Shown in pieces: positions 1 through 8,956 of a stretch of 64,000 bases of DNA. Within the stretch, counting starts at the first letter, position 1. Each line of letters starts with the position of its first letter. This DNA is from Peptostreptococcaceae bacterium (GTDB lineage: Bacteria > Bacillota > Clostridia > Peptostreptococcales > Peptostreptococcaceae): the NCBI GenBank assembly GCA_902363255.1, contig CABIZO010000002.1, positions 1 to 64,000 on the forward strand. The letters run 5' to 3'. The notes below the pieces were generated by a model. The model was not told the DNA's origin and did not search any database. It was given only the letters and a program-made list of their open reading frames with translations. The position numbers and the translations under genes are program-made.

Positions 1-223
<223 letters not shown>

Positions 224-286
224 ATACATAATGTTGTATAAATTAAATGTTAGCAGTTTTGAAAGTATTAAACTTTAAGTAAATAT

Positions 287-362
287 GCTGGTATGGCTCA
301 ATTGGTAGAGCAGCTGACTTGTAATCAGCAGGTTGTAGGTTCGAGTCCTATTACCAGCTCCA
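287..362 (+). tRNA. tRNA-Thr (anticodon UGU)
   Basis: A full cloverleaf can be drawn. The acceptor stem GCTGGTA pairs with TACCAGC (352-358), followed by discriminator T and an encoded CCA (360-362). The T arm has GGTTCGAGTCC. The anticodon loop is CTTGTAA with TGT at 320-322, which reads threonine ACA codons. It lies about 63 bases after the 23S end and is probably co-transcribed with the rRNA operon, because a terminator follows it directly. Confidence 0.96.
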
Positions 363-367
363 ATATT

Positions 368-394
368 AAACTAGGCTTTTGCCTAGTTTTTTTG
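368..394 (+). terminator. Rho-independent terminator of the rRNA-tRNA operon
   Basis: The stem AAACTAGGC (368-376) pairs with GCCTAGTTT (381-389) around a TTTT loop and is followed by a run of T. It sits 6 bases after the CCA end of tRNA-Thr, so it most likely ends the rRNA operon transcript. Confidence 0.9.
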
Positions 395-615
395 TGTCAA
401 AATACTAAATCTAAAACTATGGAAACAAATTCCATGTATATTTTTTATATTTTATGATATTATTTAGTCAAGAAAAAATAATGTTCGACAAAATACATCC
501 AAATAAAGAAACAACTTCATAAGGTGGAACAGTGTTTATCACATAGATAAAAATACAAAGTATTTAGAAGTAAAGAGGATTATTTGTTGAAAAGACTTCA
601 AAGGAGAGATGCAAA

Positions 616-2028
616 ATGGATGCACCAATAAAAAATAAGAAATCGTTTACATTACCATCAGCTTATACTGTGCTATTAATTATAACAGCACTAATAGCTC
701 TAGCAACACAATTTATACCTGGAGTTACAGCAGCTAAGTTTTCTGATTTAGTTATGGCTCCAATAAATGGTTTAAATGAGGCTATAGATATAGCAATATT
801 CGTTTTATTAATAGGTGGATTTTTAGGTGTAACAGCAAAAACAGGAGCACTAGATGCAGGAATAGGGAATGTTGTTTCTAAGCTAAAGGGAAAAGAATTA
901 ATATTAATACCTGTGCTAATGTTAATATTTTCTTTAGGTGGAACTAGTTTTGGTATGGCTGAGGAAACTATAGCATTTGCTGCATTAGTTACTACAACAA
1001 TGATAGTGGCAGGATTTGATCCATTAGTTTCAGTAGGAACAATTATACTTGGAGCAGGATGTGGAGTTTTAGGTTCTACAGTAAATCCATTCTTAGTTTC
1101 AACTAGTATAGGGGCTTTAAACGGAGTAGGAATAGAAGTTAACCAGGTAATAGTTATAGGAACTGGTGTTGCTTTATGGTTATCATCATTATTAATATCT
1201 ATATACTTTGTTATGAAATACGCTAAAAAAGTTCAAAAAGATAAAAAGGCATCATTATTATCAGAAAAAGAAATGAAAGAAGCACATGAAACATTTGTAG
1301 GAAATAACTCGAATGAAGGTGTGGTTGAATTTACAACAAAAAGAAAAATAGTTCTTGGGTTATTTGCTCTAACATTTTTAGTAATGGTTGCAGCAGTAAT
1401 TCCTTGGGAAGAGTTTGGAGTAAATATATTTGCAAATACATCATTCTTAACAGGATCTTCATTAGGTCACTGGTGGTTCTCAGAACTTGGTATGTGGTTT
1501 GTAATAATGTCTATAATAATAGGTTTAGTTTATAGCATGGGTGAAAAAGACATAATTGGAGCTTTTATGGATGGAGCAGCTGACATGGTTGGAGTTGCAT
1601 TAGTTATAGGTGTATCAAAAGGTATATCAGTAATGATGAGCACTACTGGATTAGATAATCATGTACTAAGTTCAGCATCATCAGTGTTAAACGGAATGTC
1701 TCCTATAGTATTTACAATAGCAGCATTTTTAATATATATGGTATTATCATTCTTCATACCGTCAACTTCTGGTTTAGCAGGTTTATCAATGCCTATATTT
1801 GGACCTTTAGCAGTGTCTTTAGGATTCAAATCTGAAGTAATAATATCTATATTTAGTGCAGGTAGTGGTTTAGTTAACTTAGTAACTCCAACAAGTGGTG
1901 TTATAATGGGGGCACTTGCTATTGCAAAAGTAGATTATGCTACATGGGTTAAATTTGTAAGCAAGGTTTTAGTTGCTATATTTATATCATCAGCAATAAT
2001 ATTATCAATAGCTATGATGTTAGTATAG
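616..2028 (+). CDS. YfcC-family (DcuC-like) membrane carrier
   Basis: A 470-residue, strongly hydrophobic protein with about 12 predicted membrane segments. It matches the YfcC/DcuC-type C4-dicarboxylate anaerobic carrier superfamily in length and in glycine-rich motifs such as GGTSFGMAEE near residue 110 and IPSTSGLAGLSMPI near 390. Members are annotated as putative basic amino acid antiporters or C4-dicarboxylate carriers; the substrate cannot be read from sequence. The start at 616 has the RBS AAAGGAGAG just upstream. The next gene is a dipeptidase (pepD), which suggests import of a peptide or amino acid. A strong hairpin separates the two, so coupling may be partial. Confidence 0.85.
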   Translation: MDAPIKNKKSFTLPSAYTVLLIITALIALATQFIPGVTAAKFSDLVMAPINGLNEAIDIAIFVLLIGGFLGVTAKTGALDAGIGNVVSKLKGKELILIPVLMLIFSLGGTSFGMAEETIAFAALVTTTMIVAGFDPLVSVGTIILGAGCGVLGSTVNPFLVSTSIGALNGVGIEVNQVIVIGTGVALWLSSLLISIYFVMKYAKKVQKDKKASLLSEKEMKEAHETFVGNNSNEGVVEFTTKRKIVLGLFALTFLVMVAAVIPWEEFGVNIFANTSFLTGSSLGHWWFSELGMWFVIMSIIIGLVYSMGEKDIIGAFMDGAADMVGVALVIGVSKGISVMMSTTGLDNHVLSSASSVLNGMSPIVFTIAAFLIYMVLSFFIPSTSGLAGLSMPIFGPLAVSLGFKSEVIISIFSAGSGLVNLVTPTSGVIMGALAIAKVDYATWVKFVSKVLVAIFISSAIILSIAMMLV

Positions 2029-2064
2029 TAAAAGCTTAGAAAATATAATTTTAGAATGATAAGC

Positions 2065-2100
2065 AAAGAGAAAACAAAAAGTTTTCTCTTTAAATCTTTT
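2065..2100 (+). terminator. Hairpin between yfcC-like gene and pepD, possible partial terminator
   Basis: A perfect 11-bp stem, AAAGAGAAAAC (2065-2075) with its complement (2081-2091) around an A5 loop, is followed by AAATCTTTT. The T run is short and interrupted, so it may only reduce read-through into pepD or protect the upstream mRNA. Confidence 0.55.
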
Positions 2101-2119
2101 TAGTAAAAGGAGAAACAAA

Positions 2120-3577
2120 ATGACAATAGAAAATTTACAACCAGAACTAGTATTTAATTATTTTAAAGAAATATCAAAAATACCTAGGGGATCAGGAAAT
2201 GAACAAGAAATTAGCAATTATTTAGCTAATGAAGGAAAACGATTAGGACTTGAAGTAGTGCAAGATGAAAACTTAAATGTTTTAATTAAAAAGCCAGCAA
2301 CTAAAGGGTACGAAAACGCTACCACTGTAATAATTCAAGGACATATGGATATGGTTTGTGAAAAAAATAAGGGAAAAGAACATGATTTTACAAAAGATCC
2401 ATTGGAATTAAGAGTAGAGGGAGATTATTTATATGCTACAGACACAACTTTGGGGGCAGATAATGGAATAGCAGTTTCAATGGGACTTGCTTTACTTGCG
2501 TCAAATGACTTGCAACATCCAGCATTAGAAGTTATTTTTACAGCAGATGAAGAAGAAACAATGAATGGCGCAATGAATTTAAATGGGGAACTATTTGAAG
2601 GAAAATATATAATAAATCTTGATTCAGAAGAAGAAGGAACAATTACAGTAAGTTGTGCAGGTGGAGTTACTGCAGTTGCAACAATTGATAAAGAATATAA
2701 GACTGTTGAAGGTGAAAAATCAGCTTATAAAATAGATATAAAAGGTCTTCTTGGTGGACATTCTGGAATGGAAATAGACAAGCAAAGAGCCAATTCAAAT
2801 GTTCTTATGGGTAGACTTTTAAATCATATTGCAAATACTTGTCATATTAATTTTGACTTAGTTTCTATTGAAGGTGGACTTAAAAATAATGCTATACCTC
2901 GTGAAGCAGAATGTATAATACTTGTAGATAATCATGACGAATGTGATTTTGAACATGAGATTGAGCATATTTTACAAGTATTTAAAAATGAATATAAAAC
3001 TTCTGATCCAGGTTTATCAATAGAAATTGAAAAATGTGAAGAAGTATTTAATAAAGCGTTAAATGATAAGTGCAAAGAAAATATAATTTCATTAATAAAC
3101 TTAATGCCAAGAGGTATTCAAACTATGAGTATGGATATTAAAGGACTTGTTGAAAGTTCTACTAACTTAGGTGTTATATCTAACAATGAAGATAAAATTA
3201 TATTTGAGTTTGCTACTAGAAGTTCAGTAAAAAGTTTAAAAGAAGATTTAAATAATAGAATGACTTTATTATGTAATCAATTAGGAGTTAAATTAGATTT
3301 AATAGATGATTATCCAGAATGGGAATACGCAAAAAACTCTAAATTAGAGGAAGTTTGTGTAGATACTTATGAAGAATTAATGGGTAAAAAACCTGAAATA
3401 GTAGCAATACATGCAGGATTAGAATGCGGATTATTATTAGATGCAATAAAAGGAGCACAAGCAATATCAATAGGACCAAACTTATTCGATGTGCATACAC
3501 CAAATGAGCATTTGGATATATTATCAACAGAAAGAACTTGGAAGTATCTTGTTGCTATATTAAAAAATATAAAATAA
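2120..3577 (+). CDS. pepD: Aminoacyl-histidine dipeptidase (PepD, M20 family)
   Basis: A 485-residue cytosolic metallopeptidase that splits Xaa-His and other dipeptides. Its length is typical for PepD. M20 metal-binding signatures are visible in order: QGHMDMV (His75, Asp77), TLGADNGIA (Asp114), TADEEETMNGA (Glu144/145), LDSEEEG, and the C-terminal DVHTPNEHL histidine. The lid-domain motif GGHSGMEID is also present. The RBS AAAAGGAG lies 9 bases before the ATG. It follows the YfcC-family carrier, so together they could import and hydrolyse small peptides. A terminator follows directly. Confidence 0.93.
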   Translation: MTIENLQPELVFNYFKEISKIPRGSGNEQEISNYLANEGKRLGLEVVQDENLNVLIKKPATKGYENATTVIIQGHMDMVCEKNKGKEHDFTKDPLELRVEGDYLYATDTTLGADNGIAVSMGLALLASNDLQHPALEVIFTADEEETMNGAMNLNGELFEGKYIINLDSEEEGTITVSCAGGVTAVATIDKEYKTVEGEKSAYKIDIKGLLGGHSGMEIDKQRANSNVLMGRLLNHIANTCHINFDLVSIEGGLKNNAIPREAECIILVDNHDECDFEHEIEHILQVFKNEYKTSDPGLSIEIEKCEEVFNKALNDKCKENIISLINLMPRGIQTMSMDIKGLVESSTNLGVISNNEDKIIFEFATRSSVKSLKEDLNNRMTLLCNQLGVKLDLIDDYPEWEYAKNSKLEEVCVDTYEELMGKKPEIVAIHAGLECGLLLDAIKGAQAISIGPNLFDVHTPNEHLDILSTERTWKYLVAILKNIK

Positions 3578-3578
3578 T

Positions 3579-3609
3579 AAAAAACGTCAACTTAGGTTGG
3601 CGTTTTTCT
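3579..3609 (+). terminator. Terminator after pepD
   Basis: The stem AACGTCAAC pairs with GTTGGCGTT (one G-T wobble) around a short loop, with T5 on the 3' side and A-rich sequence on the 5' side. It starts right after the pepD stop codon. Confidence 0.85.
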
Positions 3610-3646
3610 ATTTTTAGAAAGGAGAACTTCTCAGTAAGGGATTTCA

Positions 3647-3683
3647 CTGAAACAGTATCTAAGGTATATTGTTGGAGAGATTA
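3647..3683 (+). repeat. Weak third copy of an intergenic element seen at 55007 and 63320
   Basis: This 37-base segment starts CTGAA and contains TATATTGTTGGAGA. It matches the element at 63320 at about 24 of 37 positions without gaps. Both are preceded by GGATTT plus two bases. It lies in the leader of the PHP phosphatase gene, 153 bases before its start. The relationship is by eye and could be chance in AT-rich DNA. Confidence 0.3.
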
Positions 3684-3835
3684 GCATAGATAATTTTAAC
3701 AAAATCTTTACACCATCTTAATTAAAATGACACAGAAAAATTCTATTATATAAGTGTATACAATAATCTTTTGGAAATGAAAATTCTAATTAAAAATTAT
3801 TGTTTACTATTATAAAAATAAAGGAGACTGATATT

Positions 3836-4654
3836 ATGAATTTGTTAGATAATCATGTGTATACTACTTTTTCACGTGATGGCAAGGACTCTATGGAAAC
3901 TGTAATAAAGAAGGCTATTGATATAGGTACACGTCATTTAACTTTTACAGATCATATGGAATATAATACAGATAAATTTAGTATTGATTTTGAAAAATAC
4001 TGTAAAACTATTGAAGAGTTTCAGTGGAAGTATAAAAACTATATTAATATTTATACAGGGATAGAAGTTGGTTATCAAAAATATTTAAAAGACGAAATAA
4101 ATAAGATAATCAATAAATACCCTTTTGATTTTGTGTTATGCTCAACTCATACAGTAGATAAAGTTAATGTCCCTAATCCTATGTTTTTTCAGGGTTATAG
4201 TAAAGAAGAAGCATATAGAAAGTATTTTTCGAGTATTTTGGAAACTGTATGTGAATTTAAGAACTTTGATGTTTATGGTCATTTAGATTATATAGTGAGA
4301 TATGGCAACTATGAAAATAATAAAGTGATTTATAATGATTATAAAGATGTACTAGATGTTTTGTTGAAGACAATTATCGAAAGTGGAAAAGGTATAGAAT
4401 TAAACACATCAGGAATAAGATATAATTTGGAAGCCATGCATCCTAACAAAACTATTCTTCAAAGATATAATGAGTTAGGTGGAGAAATCATTACAGTTGG
4501 TTCAGATTCACACCAAGCAAATGACCTTTGTAAGAATTTTTATGAGGCTTATGACATGTTGGAATTTTTGAACTATAGATATGTTTGTATATTTAAGGAA
4601 AGAGTTCCTGTGTATATTAATATTGAAAGGAGTAGACAAGGAATAGTGGCATAA
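3836..4654 (+). CDS. PHP-domain phosphatase, HisJ-like
   Basis: A 272-residue PHP-superfamily metallophosphatase resembling HisJ-type histidinol-phosphatases. Visible PHP motifs are NHVYTTFSRDG (residues 6-16), FTDHMEY (Asp39, His40), CSTHTVD, YGHLDYI and GSDSHQAND. The first motif is normally His-x-His; here it reads His7-Val-Tyr9, so one expected metal ligand is replaced. No his genes are near, and the BY-kinase of the polysaccharide locus lies 5 kb downstream, so a phosphotyrosine or other substrate is possible. The start at 3836 was chosen because AAAGGAG precedes it; an in-frame ATG at 3800 lacks an RBS. Confidence 0.75.
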   Translation: MNLLDNHVYTTFSRDGKDSMETVIKKAIDIGTRHLTFTDHMEYNTDKFSIDFEKYCKTIEEFQWKYKNYINIYTGIEVGYQKYLKDEINKIINKYPFDFVLCSTHTVDKVNVPNPMFFQGYSKEEAYRKYFSSILETVCEFKNFDVYGHLDYIVRYGNYENNKVIYNDYKDVLDVLLKTIIESGKGIELNTSGIRYNLEAMHPNKTILQRYNELGGEIITVGSDSHQANDLCKNFYEAYDMLEFLNYRYVCIFKERVPVYINIERSRQGIVA

Positions 4655-4687
4655 TATGAGGAATAAAATTAATAAAATAAAAATAAT

Positions 4688-4725
4688 GAAGCACTTCCCT
4701 TTTTATTAATAGGAAAGTGCTTTTG
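4688..4725 (+). terminator. Terminator between convergent PHP and YitT genes
   Basis: AGCACTTCC pairs with GGAAAGTGCT (one bulge) and is followed by TTTT. It lies between convergent genes (ends 4654 and 4738) and can serve both directions. Confidence 0.7.
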
Positions 4726-4737
4726 TATTATAAGAAG

Positions 4738-5586
4738 TTAAATAGGTTTAAACCCTTCACCTAATGCTTCATAAATATCACTTATTATTATAAATGCATA
4801 TGGGTCAGTTTGTTTAACAAGTTTTTTTAAGGTTACGACTTCTTTTTTTGAAACCACAACAAGAAGTACGTTTTTCTCACTTCCAGTATACAATCCTTGA
4901 CCTTTTAGAATGGTTGCACCTCTTTGTAACTCGCCAGTTATGGCTTTACCAATTTCCATATATTTATCTGAAATAATAGTAAAGGATGTGGAAGTATTGA
5001 TACCTTCTACTATTATATCACTGACTTTTACTATTATATAGAGAGCTATAGCAGAATAAAGGGCAATTTCAATATTTCTGCTTACTATTCCTGATAAAAT
5101 TACCACACAGCCATCGGCAAATCCCATAAGTGTGGGAACACTAAGAGATGGAAAAGCTTTGTTTGCCAAGAGCCCTATTAAATCAGTACCACCAGTGCTT
5201 CCATTAATTCTAAAGATAAGCCCTAAAGCTATTCCCAGTATGATGCCGCCAGATATGGAAGATAGAAGCATATCATCAGTAACTTGCATACTTCCTAGAT
5301 TTTCTGTAATTTTCAATGATGCAGTAAGAAATATTATTCCAAGTAGTGTTTTTGTGGCGTCTTTTTTACCTAGAATTCTAAAGGCAAATAAAAACAAAGG
5401 TATATCAAAGGCCAAATTTATAAGCCAAATTGGTAATCCAGTTAAAGTATTAATAATTATGGATACACCTGTTAATCCTCCTGGAGCAATATTATGAGGA
5501 TTTAGAAATGTATTAATGGAAACAGCCATGAGTAAACATCCAAGAATTAAGATTATAACTTCGTTAAACTTTAATGATGATTTCAT
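4738..5586 (-). CDS. YitT-family membrane protein (DUF161 + DUF2179)
   Basis: A 282-residue protein with five to six N-terminal membrane helices (YitT membrane domain) and a cytoplasmic C-terminal DUF2179-type domain of about 80 residues, which contains ITGELQRGATILKGQGLYT and ends near YEALGEGFKPI. That two-domain length is typical of the family; its transport role is not established. The start is the ATG at 5586 with the RBS AAAGGTG upstream. A TTG further upstream at 5604 overlaps that RBS and is less likely. It is isolated on the minus strand between plus-strand genes. A shorter paralogue lies at 32842. Confidence 0.85.
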   Translation of the reverse strand: MKSSLKFNEVIILILGCLLMAVSINTFLNPHNIAPGGLTGVSIIINTLTGLPIWLINLAFDIPLFLFAFRILGKKDATKTLLGIIFLTASLKITENLGSMQVTDDMLLSSISGGIILGIALGLIFRINGSTGGTDLIGLLANKAFPSLSVPTLMGFADGCVVILSGIVSRNIEIALYSAIALYIIVKVSDIIVEGINTSTSFTIISDKYMEIGKAITGELQRGATILKGQGLYTGSEKNVLLVVVSKKEVVTLKKLVKQTDPYAFIIISDIYEALGEGFKPI

Positions 5587-5733
5587 TTTAATTACACCTT
5601 TCAATTAATAAAAAAGTTTATTATAAGTTTAACCAAGAAAAATAAATATTATGTGGGAGAGAAATACTTCATAGAGTACTATTTCACGGAAATTTTGAAT
5701 AATAAATTATATCAAAATAAATGGGGGGATAGT

Positions 5734-7296
5734 ATGTTTTCGAGATCATTGAATCATGATAATTTAACGAAGAGACATAAATATAATAAAAAAAGATCAT
5801 ATAAAAAATTTCGTAGTAATCAAAGTAATAGAAATTATGTGTTAATATTCTCTGTGTTATTAACTGCTATAGTTGTATCTGTGGGAATTTTTTCACCAGA
5901 AAAATTTAATTACATATCAACAAAACTATTCAATGTACTAGTAGATAAATTCAGCCCAATGTATCTAATGCTTATGCTGGGTATTTTCTTTTTTTCACTT
6001 TATCTGGCATTTAGTAAGTATGGAGATATAAAACTGGGAAAAGAAAATGACAAGCCGGAGTTTAGCAATATTGTATGGTTTTCCATGTTGTTTGGAGCTG
6101 GAATGGGTATAGGTTTAGTGTTCTTTGGGGCTTGGGAGCCTATGAGCCACTTTGTAAATCCGCTAAATGCAGTAGGTGGTAGTGAGGATGCAATTAGGTT
6201 TGCTATTGAGCAGAGCTTTATTCACTGGGGTGTTATGTCTTGGGTTTCCTATGCAGTTATAGGCGTTTCTTTAGCTTATTTTCAATTTAGAAAAGGAAGA
6301 AAAGGTCTAATTAGTAGCACACTTGACCCAATTTTGGAAAATAACAAGTATAAAAACTACATAAAGCTAGTTGTAGATGTGTTGGCTGTTTTTATTACAG
6401 TAATAGGAGTAGCAGCATCTATGGGACTTGGAACTATGCAAATTGGTGGAGGTGTGGAGTATTTATTTGGAATAAAAAATACTTTCAAACTTCAACTTAT
6501 TATCATACTAATAATAGCAGTTATTTACATATGGACAGCTGTTGGTGGTTTGGACAAAGGAATGAAACAATTATCTAACATAAACTTGACCTTAGCCACA
6601 ATTCTTGTGGTGGGATGTTTTTTTGTGGGACCTACTTCAGAAATTATGAATACTTTTGTAAATGGTTTGGGAGATTATCTTAATTATTTTGTGTCACAAA
6701 GTTTATTTATAAATCCTATTACAAGCAATGAGTGGGTGTACAAATGGAGAATTTTTTACTGGGCATATTGGATTTCTTGGTCACCTTTTGTAGGAGTTTT
6801 TATTGCAAGGATATCTAAGGGAAGAACTATTAGAGAGTTTGTTCTTGGCGTTATTATAGTGCCTTCTATTATATGTATGCTTTGGTTTGCTATTTTTGGA
6901 ATGATGGGAATGGATTTGGGGTATGAATTTGCCAAGGATGCCATTACTTGTACCGATACTAGTTTGTTCAAGGTATTCTCACACTATAAAGGTGGGTTTG
7001 CTTTTTCCATAATAGCTATATTCTTATTGTTTACTTTCTTTATTACTTCAGCTAATTCAGCCATATACGTTCTTAGTATGTTCACGTCTAGAGGAAGTTT
7101 GAATCCTAACAATATTAAAAAAGTTGTGTGGGGTGTTATTCAAGCTTTGTTTGCCATAGTATTTATAATGCTGGGAGGCCTGGATATATTGCAGAGATTT
7201 GCCATAGTGGTATCTTTTCCTTTTGCATTTGTAATTATAGGTATTGGGGTTGCTCTGGTGAAAGAACTTAAAAACGAAAAATGTCGAAAAAGTTAG
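5734..7296 (+). CDS. BCCT-family betaine/carnitine/choline transporter
   Basis: A 520-residue protein with about 12 membrane segments of the BCCT family, which takes up betaine, carnitine or choline with Na+ or H+. The glycine-rich GAGMGIGLVFFGAWEP stretch and the family signature YWAYWISWSPFVGVFIAR followed by RTIREF are clear. A hydrophilic basic N-terminus of about 35 residues precedes the first helix. The start at 5734 follows GGGGGG; an upstream in-frame GTG at 5653 has no RBS. The signature tryptophans are kept but the exact substrate is not predicted. A terminator follows, so it is probably monocistronic. Confidence 0.92.
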   Translation: MFSRSLNHDNLTKRHKYNKKRSYKKFRSNQSNRNYVLIFSVLLTAIVVSVGIFSPEKFNYISTKLFNVLVDKFSPMYLMLMLGIFFFSLYLAFSKYGDIKLGKENDKPEFSNIVWFSMLFGAGMGIGLVFFGAWEPMSHFVNPLNAVGGSEDAIRFAIEQSFIHWGVMSWVSYAVIGVSLAYFQFRKGRKGLISSTLDPILENNKYKNYIKLVVDVLAVFITVIGVAASMGLGTMQIGGGVEYLFGIKNTFKLQLIIILIIAVIYIWTAVGGLDKGMKQLSNINLTLATILVVGCFFVGPTSEIMNTFVNGLGDYLNYFVSQSLFINPITSNEWVYKWRIFYWAYWISWSPFVGVFIARISKGRTIREFVLGVIIVPSIICMLWFAIFGMMGMDLGYEFAKDAITCTDTSLFKVFSHYKGGFAFSIIAIFLLFTFFITSANSAIYVLSMFTSRGSLNPNNIKKVVWGVIQALFAIVFIMLGGLDILQRFAIVVSFPFAFVIIGIGVALVKELKNEKCRKS

Positions 7297-7311
7297 AAAA
7301 GTTATGGTTCG

Positions 7312-7343
7312 AAAAAATGTACAATTGAGTTGTACATTTTTTT
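7312..7343 (+). terminator. Terminator after BCCT gene
   Basis: The 13-base arm AAAAAATGTACAA pairs with TTGTACATTTTTT around a 5-base loop, followed by more T. Confidence 0.92.
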
Positions 7344-7437
7344 GAATATATATATAATAATATATATACTAGCAAACTTTTCCATTAGTTTACACATGTA
7401 TATGTTATTTTATATCGATAATTATGGGAGGATTTAT

Positions 7438-8229
7438 ATGGAAAAAGTAAGCAATAATATTAAATTCTGCACCTTTGTTAATATTTTGATGACTTACTCT
7501 AGTGAAGATATATCCATATCCATAAAAGAAATTAACAATCTTATGAATGAGAAGCTAGGTATTACTTTAGACAGAAGAACTATGTATGCCTATATTAAAG
7601 ACATGAGACAATTGGGGTTTGAAATAAGCGAGTATAATAAGGAAAAAGAGGGGTACTTCCTTAGAAGTTGCTTTTTTAAAGAAGGGGAGTTAAGGCTTTT
7701 AATGGATTTAGTTATGTCTAGTAAGTTTATCAGTAGGAAGAAAAGTGAAGAACTTCTAGAAAAAATAAGTAAGCTGAATCAAATTATAAGGGGGAAAAAT
7801 CTGAATAGCAAAGTAATTATTGATGACACTTCAAAAACATTCAACGAGGAAATCTATGAAAATCTAGAAATTATCAACAGGGCATTTACAGAAAAGAAAA
7901 AAGTTAATTTTGTTTATTACAATGACATGGAAAATATTTGTAATGAAGAAAAGGACAAGCAGGGGGAATATGTCAAAGTCAATCCAATATGTGTAAAAAA
8001 TAATCATAAAAATTACTATTTAGTATCTACTAAAGAAGCTTTTGATGAAGCTATTTACTACAAAGTGGATAATATGAAACAGGTGCAAGTTTCAGAAGAA
8101 ACAATTGATGATAGAAGATCAGCTGAAAATATAAGTTATAGTGTGAACTTGGATCATGAAGCTGACATAAATTTTGGAAAAGACATGGCGTATATAGAAA
8201 TTGGAGGTAATAATGGAAAAGAGTATTAA
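7438..8229 (+). CDS. HTH/WYL-domain transcriptional regulator
   Basis: A 263-residue protein. Its N-terminal half resembles a DeoR-like winged helix-turn-helix (IKEINNLMNEKLGITLDRRT, about residues 25-45). Its C-terminal half has a WYL-like region around KKVNFVYYND and YVKVNPICVKNNHKNYYLVS, with YYLVS in the usual place of the core motif. It is short for the family (often about 310-330 residues) and ends soon after the WYL-like region, so the C-terminal extension is missing. The start at 7438 follows GGGAGGA. Its last 17 bases overlap the Wzz-like gene, so it is probably the first gene of the polysaccharide operon and may regulate it. Confidence 0.8.
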   Translation: MEKVSNNIKFCTFVNILMTYSSEDISISIKEINNLMNEKLGITLDRRTMYAYIKDMRQLGFEISEYNKEKEGYFLRSCFFKEGELRLLMDLVMSSKFISRKKSEELLEKISKLNQIIRGKNLNSKVIIDDTSKTFNEEIYENLEIINRAFTEKKKVNFVYYNDMENICNEEKDKQGEYVKVNPICVKNNHKNYYLVSTKEAFDEAIYYKVDNMKQVQVSEETIDDRRSAENISYSVNLDHEADINFGKDMAYIEIGGNNGKEY

Positions 8230-8947
8230 CTTAAGAGAATATGTGGACATGTTCAAAAGAAGAAAACTTATTGTTATTTTTACTATGATTGTATGTTTAA
8301 GTTTGGGGGCTTATAAAACATATAAAAATTATATAAGTTATGTACCTACATATAGCTCAAGTATAACAGTAAGAATAAATACTTCTAAAAAAACTAAGAA
8401 CGATAAAACAAGTAGCAAAAAAGATGAACAAGTTGATCAATATTCTACATATAATATTGCTCAGAATCAAAGTATCGCTACTTCATACAAATCATTGGCA
8501 TCATCAACAAATGTTACAAATATTATAGCCAGCACATTAAAATTATCACCATCAGATATTGGAAGCGTAAGTGTTTCACAAAGAGAAGAGTTAGCAGAAT
8601 TTATTGATATTTCTGTAGTGAATACAAATGCTGAAATTGCTAAAAGAGTTGCGGAAATATTACCAGAGGCATTTAACGAGGAATTAATAAGACTAGTTGG
8701 ATCTGATTGTGTGGAAGTAGTATATGAGGCATCAGAACCAACATTAATTGGAAGAAGTAACGATACTACTTTATTGAGATATGCAGTTATAGGTTTAGTA
8801 ATATCGATTTTCCTTGTACTTCTAAGAGAATGTCTAGACACAAAAATAGTGACACCAGATGACGTGAATAAGTATTGGAATTATCAATTAATAGGAACAG
8901 TTCCTTTAGATAAAGAATCTTTTAAAGGAAAAAAGCGTAATAAATAG
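8213..8947 (+). CDS. Wzz/CpsC-like polysaccharide chain-length and kinase activator protein
   Basis: A 244-residue membrane protein with two transmembrane segments (about residues 20-38 and 190-210) flanking an extracellular domain. This is the layout of CpsC/CapA/YveK-type proteins that set polymer length and activate the cytosolic BY-kinase. The motif INLREYVDMFKRRK before helix 1 and a proline in helix-2-proximal sequence fit the family. The start is ATG 8213 with GGAGGT upstream; it overlaps the WYL gene by 17 bases. The BY-kinase gene follows after 9 bases, the expected partner order. Confidence 0.88.
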   Translation: MEKSINLREYVDMFKRRKLIVIFTMIVCLSLGAYKTYKNYISYVPTYSSSITVRINTSKKTKNDKTSSKKDEQVDQYSTYNIAQNQSIATSYKSLASSTNVTNIIASTLKLSPSDIGSVSVSQREELAEFIDISVVNTNAEIAKRVAEILPEAFNEELIRLVGSDCVEVVYEASEPTLIGRSNDTTLLRYAVIGLVISIFLVLLRECLDTKIVTPDDVNKYWNYQLIGTVPLDKESFKGKKRNK

Positions 8948-8956
8948 GGGGAAATT

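Noticed and set aside
481..522. 13-codon ORF MFDKIHPNKETTS before the YfcC-family gene
   Set aside because: No RBS and no link to the downstream gene; chance ORFs of this size are common.
515..540. T-box-like sequence AAGGTGGAACAGTG before the YfcC-family gene
   Set aside because: It resembles the T-box core at about 11 of 14 bases, but there is no specifier stem upstream (a terminator and AT-rich sequence lie there) and no terminator/antiterminator with a T run after it.
5653..5733. Extended N-terminus of the BCCT protein from a GTG at 5653
   Set aside because: No RBS; the ATG at 5734 has a six-G Shine-Dalgarno and gives a normal N-terminus.
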